Source: Enhydrobacter sp.
GTDB taxonomy: Bacteria; Pseudomonadota; Alphaproteobacteria; Reyranellales; Reyranellaceae
Assembly (NCBI GenBank): GCA_026126105.1
Contig: JAHCJV010000061.1
Span: 1-34,687 of the forward strand
Reading direction: 5' to 3'
Length of the DNA stretch: 34,687 nucleotides
This document shows positions 30,496 through 34,687 of the stretch, piece after piece. The notes below the pieces were generated by a model that saw only the letters and a list, made by a program, of their open reading frames with translations, made no database searches and had not been told where the DNA came from. Within the stretch, counting starts at the first letter, position 1. Each line of letters starts with the position of its first letter. The position numbers and the translations under genes were made by a program.

Positions 30496-31671
30496 TCAGG
30501 TCGGCTTGCCGACCAGGACCTCGCCCTTCCACATGCGGGCCAGCATGAGGAGCGCAACCAGCCCGATCATGCTGATCGCGGTCATGCCGAGAAAAGCGTG
30601 CTGGCCGAACCTCGAATAGAGCACGCCGGCGAACTGGAAGATCACAGCCTGCGTCGCGCCGGTGCCGAGCGCGTAATAGATGCTCTGGCCGAGCGCCGTG
30701 CCGTTGCTCGGCAAAGCGCGCTGGATGAAGGCCATGGCGCCGAGATGGCAGGCCGCGAAGGTGCCGGCATGCAGCGCCTGCAGCACGATCAGCGCCGGCA
30801 AATCGGTCGTGAAGGCCATGCCAGTCCAGCGGACGATGCCGCAGGCCAGCCCGAGGCCGATCAGGCCGGTGATGCCGATCCGCTTCATCAGCCAGCCGCT
30901 CGCCATCATCAGCAGGATCTCGACGGCGACGCTCTGGCCCCACAGCATGCTGATGGTGACGTCGGACAGTCCGGCGCTGCGCCAGGTCAGAGTACCGAAG
31001 CTGTAGAGCACGGCGTGGCTCGACTGGCAGAAGCCCGCGGCGATCATGAACAGCATGAACGGCTTCGAGCGAAACAGGTCGAGGATGCCGAACGGCGCAG
31101 GCTGGCTGGCGCCGCCCGCATGGGTCTCGCCGCCCGGCAGGAAGAGCGCGAGCGGCAGCAGGCAGATCACGCCCGCCCAGCCGACCCAGAGGACCGAGGG
31201 TGGGCCGAAGTGGTCGACCGCCAGGCCGCAGACCAGCGTGCCGGCGATGAAGGCGACCGAGCCCCAGACGCGCAAGGTGCCGTAGACGAAGCCGCGCGCC
31301 TTGGCCTCGTTCACCAGCACGCCGTCGTAGAGCGCCATGGTCGGCGACCAGATGCAACCCCAGACCAGTCCGACGAGCAGGAGCGCGAGGAAGCTGTGCG
31401 AGAGCTCGTACCCGCCCATCATCACGATGGCGGCGACGGCGAGGGCCAGCAGCATGCCTTTAAGCCGGCCGATGCGATGGGCGAGGAAGCCGATGCTTAG
31501 CACCGAGACCACGCTGACGAGCTGGCGGCTCATGAACAAAGTACCGATCTCCGCGTCGGTGATGCCGCGATCGCGCAACCAGACCGGCCAGTAGCTCATG
31601 AAGGCGCCGGACGCGAAGAAGTAGGCCGCGCCGTAGCCGGCCAGCCGTCCGCCCTCGACAATGCGATTCAT
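30496..31671 (-). CDS. MFS transporter (HcaT/MFS_1-like)
   Basis: This 391-residue protein is strongly hydrophobic with about twelve membrane segments. The loop between helices 2 and 3 reads LAHRIGRLKGMLLALA, with the arginine-rich pattern of the major facilitator superfamily. ALYDGVLVNEAKARGFVYGTL at about 113-133, RVWGSVAFIAG and the N-terminal MSYWPVWLRDRGITDAEIGT resemble the 3-phenylpropionate transporter-like (PF12832) subfamily. It would import or export an organic acid by proton symport. Its ATG shares one base with the stop of the class III CoA-transferase gene upstream, so the pair is co-transcribed. An aromatic or aryl acid is plausible but inferred. Confidence 0.9.
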   Translation of the reverse strand: MNRIVEGGRLAGYGAAYFFASGAFMSYWPVWLRDRGITDAEIGTLFMSRQLVSVVSVLSIGFLAHRIGRLKGMLLALAVAAIVMMGGYELSHSFLALLLVGLVWGCIWSPTMALYDGVLVNEAKARGFVYGTLRVWGSVAFIAGTLVCGLAVDHFGPPSVLWVGWAGVICLLPLALFLPGGETHAGGASQPAPFGILDLFRSKPFMLFMIAAGFCQSSHAVLYSFGTLTWRSAGLSDVTISMLWGQSVAVEILLMMASGWLMKRIGITGLIGLGLACGIVRWTGMAFTTDLPALIVLQALHAGTFAACHLGAMAFIQRALPSNGTALGQSIYYALGTGATQAVIFQFAGVLYSRFGQHAFLGMTAISMIGLVALLMLARMWKGEVLVGKPT

Positions 31672-32795
31672 CAGGCCGCGAACTCGCGGCGTACCTGGTC
31701 CGTGTGCTGGCCGAGCTCGGGCACGTCGCCGAGCCGCTCCGGCTCGCCGTCATAGGCGGCGGCAAGGGCCGGGATCGAGATGTCGCCTTTCGACGAGCCG
31801 AAGCGCGTGCGGCGGAGCTGCGGGTGCTTCGACAGAGAGGCGATATCGCTCACCCGCGCCCAGGCGATCTGTGCGGCGTCGAGCTTCGCCGCAAGGTCGG
31901 CGAAGCTCTGCTGGGCGAAGCTTTTCGCCACGATCGCGTTGGTCGCGTCGCGCCGCGCGTTGCGTGCGATGCCGGTGGCGTAGTCGGGATCCTTCTCCAG
32001 CCCGGGCCTGTCGAGCACGTTGTGGCAGAGGCGCTCGAACTCGCGGTCGTTCTGGATCGAGATCAGCACCGGCACCTTGTCGGCGCTGGGATAGACACCG
32101 TAAGGCGCGATGAACGGATGGGTGAGGCCGAGCCGCGGCCATTCGTAGGACGAGTAGTCCATGGCGAGCAGCGGCACGGCCATCCATTCCGCCATCGAGG
32201 AGAACAACGACACCTTGATGGCGCGACCCTCGTTCGTCTTTTGCCGCGCGAGCAGCGCCTCGAGCACGGCGGCGTGGGCGTACATGCCGGTGCCGATGTC
32301 GGTGGCCGAGATGCCGACCCGGCCCGGCGCATGCTCGGTGCCGGTGATCGAGGCCAGCCCGCTTTCGGCCTGGACCAGCAGGTCGTAGGCCCGGCGGTTC
32401 TTGTAGGGTCCGTGATCACCGTAACCAGAAACGTCCACCGTGATCAGCCGCTTGTGCGCGGCCCGCATCGCGGCCGAGCCGAAGCCTGCGCGGTCGGCGG
32501 CTCCCGGAGCGAGGTTCTGAATCAGCACGTCAGCCTTGCCGATCAGGCGATGCAGCAGGGCGAGATCCTCGGCTTGCTTGAAGTCGAGCGTGACCGACTG
32601 CTTGCCACGATTCAGCCAGACGAAATAGCTGGAGAGGCCGTGCACATAGCCGTCGTAGCCGCGGGCGAAATCGCCCTCGGGCCGCTCGATCTTGATCACC
32701 CGCGCGCCGGCATCGGCCAGCCGCGCCGAGCAGTAGGGGGCCGCCACCGCCTGCTCGACGCTCACCACCAGCAGGCCGTCCAATGCTCCGCTCAT
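31671..32795 (-). CDS. Class III CoA transferase (CaiB/BaiF family)
   Basis: This 374-residue protein begins MSGALDGLLVVSVEQAVAAP, then ADAGARVIKIERPEGDFARG (27-46), the N-terminal CoA-binding pattern of CaiB/BaiF enzymes. The catalytic aspartate is D138 in AYDLLVQAESG. LNRGKQSVTLDFK (61-73) is also typical. These enzymes transfer CoA between carboxylic acids by an enzyme-bound aspartyl thioester. An AAGGAG is present before ATG 32795, at a slightly long spacing. It diverges from a second class III transferase at 32871 and overlaps the transporter gene by one base, so import and CoA activation are probably coupled. Confidence 0.92.
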   Translation of the reverse strand: MSGALDGLLVVSVEQAVAAPYCSARLADAGARVIKIERPEGDFARGYDGYVHGLSSYFVWLNRGKQSVTLDFKQAEDLALLHRLIGKADVLIQNLAPGAADRAGFGSAAMRAAHKRLITVDVSGYGDHGPYKNRRAYDLLVQAESGLASITGTEHAPGRVGISATDIGTGMYAHAAVLEALLARQKTNEGRAIKVSLFSSMAEWMAVPLLAMDYSSYEWPRLGLTHPFIAPYGVYPSADKVPVLISIQNDREFERLCHNVLDRPGLEKDPDYATGIARNARRDATNAIVAKSFAQQSFADLAAKLDAAQIAWARVSDIASLSKHPQLRRTRFGSSKGDISIPALAAAYDGEPERLGDVPELGQHTDQVRREFAA

Positions 32796-32870
32796 TTCGC
32801 ACAGTGCTCCTTTGAAGGCGGCTACATATGCCATAGTGCAGGCAGAACAAGACAGGGGACGAGAAGCGAA
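32796..32870. promoter_or_regulatory. Divergent promoter region between two CoA-transferase genes
   Basis: Both genes start within this 75-bp gap, so overlapping promoters must lie here or reach into the genes. On the minus strand TTGTTC and TATGTA are spaced about 16 bases apart. On the plus strand CATAGT is the best -10-like word. The assignments are weak, but the small size implies that both genes share control elements. Confidence 0.3.
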
Positions 32871-34076
32871 ATGCCGGGACCGTTGGCGGGAGTAAGGGTG
32901 ATCGATTTGACGGCCGTGCTGCTGGGGCCGTTCGCCACGCAGCATCTGGCCGACATGGGCGCCGATGTGATCAAGGTCGAGCCGCCGGAGGGCGATCTGC
33001 TGCGCCTCTCGGGCGGCTCGATGGGCAACGACAAGAGCATGGGGCCGATCTACATGGCGGCCAACCGCAACAAGCGCTCGCTCTGCCTCGATCTCAAGAA
33101 GCCGGCGGCGGTCGCGGTGCTCAAGGACATGATCAAGGGTGCTGATCTCTTCATCCACAACAGCCGGCCGTCGGCGATCGAGCGGCTCGGGCTGGGCTAC
33201 GAGGACCTCAAGAAGATCAACCCCTCGATCATCTACGCCTATTCGCTGGGCTATGCGCGCAAGGGCCCGTACGGCCACAAGCCCGCCTTCGACGACCTGG
33301 TGCAGGGCGTGTCGGGCGCGGCTTCGCTGCAGAGCCGGGTCGACGGCGAGGCGCCCAAGTTCATGCCGAGCCTGATCGCCGACAAGACGACCGGCCTGCA
33401 TCTTTGCATCGCCGTTCTCGGCGCGCTCTACCACCGCAAATGCACCGGCGAAGGGCAGATGATCGAGGTGCCGATGCTCGAGACGCTGGCCTCGTTCTGG
33501 CTGACCGAGCACCTGTTCGGCGAGACCTGGTCTCCCGGCCGCGGATCGATGGGCTACGACCGCATCATCAACAAGTACCGCCATCCCTTCCCGACCAGCG
33601 ACGGTTATATCTGCGCGCTACCCTATACCGATGCCCACTGGGTGAGATTCTTCGAGATCGTCGAGCGGCCCGACCTCGCGAAGGATCCGCGCTTCTGCGA
33701 CCGCACGGTGCGGCCCAGGCACTTCAGCGAACTCTACCAGGTGCTCGATTCGCTGATGAAGCATCGGAGCACGCAGGAATGGCTGGACGCTTTCGACGAA
33801 GCCGACATTCCGGCAATGCCGGTACGCACGCTCGAAGGGCTGTTCGAGGATCCGCACCTCAAGGCGACCGGCTTTTTCACCGAGCGCGAGCATCCGACGG
33901 AGGGCCCGATCACGACCTTCGCCAGTCCGCTGGATTTCGAGAAGACCAAGGTCGAGTTCCGCCGCCACGCGCCGCGCCTCGGCGAGGACGGCGTCGAGGT
34001 CTTGCGCGAGGCCGGCCTGAGCGAGGCGGCGATCGACAAGCTCAGGGCCGACGGGGCGCTGGTCTTGCCACCATGA
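32871..34076 (+). CDS. Class III CoA transferase (CaiB/BaiF family)
   Basis: This 401-residue protein begins MPGPLAGVRVIDLTAVLLGP, with ADMGADVIKVEPPEGDLLRL (27-46) and ANRNKRSLCLDLKKP. The catalytic aspartate is D141 in AFDDLVQGVSG. CTGEGQMIEVPMLETLASFW, near residue 200, is the usual transferase signature downstream of the active site. The CoA donor and acceptor are not known. It differs strongly from the divergent CoA transferase at 31671, so they are not a recent duplication. ATG 32871 follows GAGAAG; family alignment begins here. Its TGA overlaps the ATG of the SRPBCC gene by four bases. Confidence 0.92.
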   Translation: MPGPLAGVRVIDLTAVLLGPFATQHLADMGADVIKVEPPEGDLLRLSGGSMGNDKSMGPIYMAANRNKRSLCLDLKKPAAVAVLKDMIKGADLFIHNSRPSAIERLGLGYEDLKKINPSIIYAYSLGYARKGPYGHKPAFDDLVQGVSGAASLQSRVDGEAPKFMPSLIADKTTGLHLCIAVLGALYHRKCTGEGQMIEVPMLETLASFWLTEHLFGETWSPGRGSMGYDRIINKYRHPFPTSDGYICALPYTDAHWVRFFEIVERPDLAKDPRFCDRTVRPRHFSELYQVLDSLMKHRSTQEWLDAFDEADIPAMPVRTLEGLFEDPHLKATGFFTEREHPTEGPITTFASPLDFEKTKVEFRRHAPRLGEDGVEVLREAGLSEAAIDKLRADGALVLPP

Positions 34077-34498
34077 CGGCGGGCCATGGCGTGAGCCCGG
34101 TATCGCGCCTCATCGCGGCGCCGCCCGAGGCGGTGTATCGCGCGTGCACGGATCCGGATGCCATCGTCCAGTGGCGCGTGCCGCAGGCCATGAGCGGAAG
34201 CATCGACCGCGTGGACGGCGCCAGATATCGCGTCACGCTCACCTATCCGGACGGGCATGCCGACCGTTACGACGCCACCTTCATCGAACGCCTCCCGAAT
34301 GCCAAGATCGTCGAGCGCATCCGCTTCGACGCGGCCGATCGTGCAGGCGATATGACGATGACCACGACCCTGCGCGCCGTGAAGGGCGGCACGGAGATCT
34401 CGATACGCTACGACGGCTTGCCCAACAGCATTCGCGCGGAGGACAACGACGAGGGCACCCGGGAGGCGCTGGTGCAGCTTGCTATATTCCTTGGCTAG
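34073..34498 (+). CDS. SRPBCC (AHSA1/START-like) domain protein
   Basis: This 141-residue protein has the AHSA1 pattern VSRLIAAPPEAVYRACTDPD (8-27) for the first strand and helix, followed by WRVPQAMSGSI, YDATFIERLPNAKIVERIRF, and a final helix EDNDEGTREALVQLAIFL. The fold holds a hydrophobic cavity for small molecules. ATG 34073 shares the ATGA overlap with the CoA-transferase stop; GTG 34091 is a weaker alternative. No catalytic function is established for this family. It appears to be the last gene on its transcript in the window. Confidence 0.85.
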   Translation: MTAGHGVSPVSRLIAAPPEAVYRACTDPDAIVQWRVPQAMSGSIDRVDGARYRVTLTYPDGHADRYDATFIERLPNAKIVERIRFDAADRAGDMTMTTTLRAVKGGTEISIRYDGLPNSIRAEDNDEGTREALVQLAIFLG

Positions 34499-34687
34499 AA
34501 GCGCTTGCGCAGGTGGCTTAGGACGAAGGTAACGACGCCCTCTCATGGTCCGAAGTGTCGATGACGTTGGATTTTTCTACGTAAACACGTTCCGCGTCGC
34601 GGTGCTCTCAGCCGCAGTCCGGTATCGTGACGCTTGTACCTCGACGGCTCGCGGGTAAACTCCCGCACCATCAAAAAGACCACTAAC

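Noticed and set aside
34545..34658. A 37-codon frame starting MVRSVDDVGFFYVNTFRV at the right end.
   Set aside because: There is no recognisable domain and only a weak upstream signal. The 34499-34687 stretch may hold the start of an element beyond the window, but nothing can be supported.
34634..34687. A frame reading LYLDGSRVNSRTIKKTTN running off the right edge.
   Set aside because: It is only 18 codons, begins with a TTG directly after a stop and cannot be judged without the next bases.

Overview
This is a high-GC window that is almost entirely protein coding. It reads as the chromosome of a metabolically versatile, soil- or water-type Alphaproteobacterium. A Reyranella- or Bradyrhizobium-like organism is my inference from family content; no rRNA or other marker gene is present. 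The families are typical of such accessory catabolic regions: six luciferase-like (LLM) flavin oxidoreductases, an acyl-CoA dehydrogenase, an acyl/feruloyl-CoA ligase, class III CoA transferases, a Bug-type solute-binding protein, a TauD/TfdA dioxygenase, NIPSNAP, VOC and acetoacetate-decarboxylase-like proteins. I see no tRNA, rRNA, CRISPR array, transposase or integrase.

Layout, left to right. 1-5307: an acyl-CoA dehydrogenase cut by the window edge (-) diverges from an enolase-superfamily enzyme (+). An MNT/HEPN pair follows, whose HEPN tail looks frameshifted. Then come a feruloyl-CoA-synthase-like ligase, a fragment of an NTF2/SnoaL-like protein and a deazaflavin-dependent-nitroreductase-family protein. 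5353-9148 (-): an LLM enzyme, then NIPSNAP, TauD/TfdA dioxygenase and a second LLM enzyme, with a 31-bp perfect hairpin between the first LLM gene and NIPSNAP. 9220-13092: a two-module VOC protein (+), two transglutaminase-like proteins (-) and an SsuD-like LLM enzyme (+). 13103-16529 (-): an LLM enzyme, a DAO-type FAD oxidoreductase and a membrane-anchored class III nucleotide cyclase.

16758-21158 (+) holds the largest gene, a protein of about 1466 residues. It has seven FG-GAP repeats (probable beta-propeller), a serralysin-like region whose zinc-binding HExxHxxGxxHP motif has lost all three histidines and the glutamate, and seven 80/81-residue RTX units with a type I secretion-like C-terminus. 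It looks like a secreted pseudo-peptidase.

21219-28269: an LLM enzyme (-) diverges from a tight four-gene operon (+) of Bug-type binding protein, sulfatase with an intact C-x-P-x-R site, aconitase-X large subunit and aconitase-X small subunit. This looks like an undescribed route for a sulfated (or otherwise esterified) hydroxy acid. Convergent to it are an LLM enzyme and an acetoacetate-decarboxylase-like protein that appears to lack the Schiff-base lysine.

28368-34498: a coupled SDR and D-threonine-aldolase-type PLP enzyme (+), an MFS transporter and class III CoA transferase (-), and a second class III CoA transferase with an SRPBCC protein (+). The last 189 bases hold no gene I can support. 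A family of GTCATCCTGAGCG-type inverted repeats occurs three times between genes (7877-7946, 15338-15426, 30396-30486), and in one case it supplies the stop codon of the adjoining gene.
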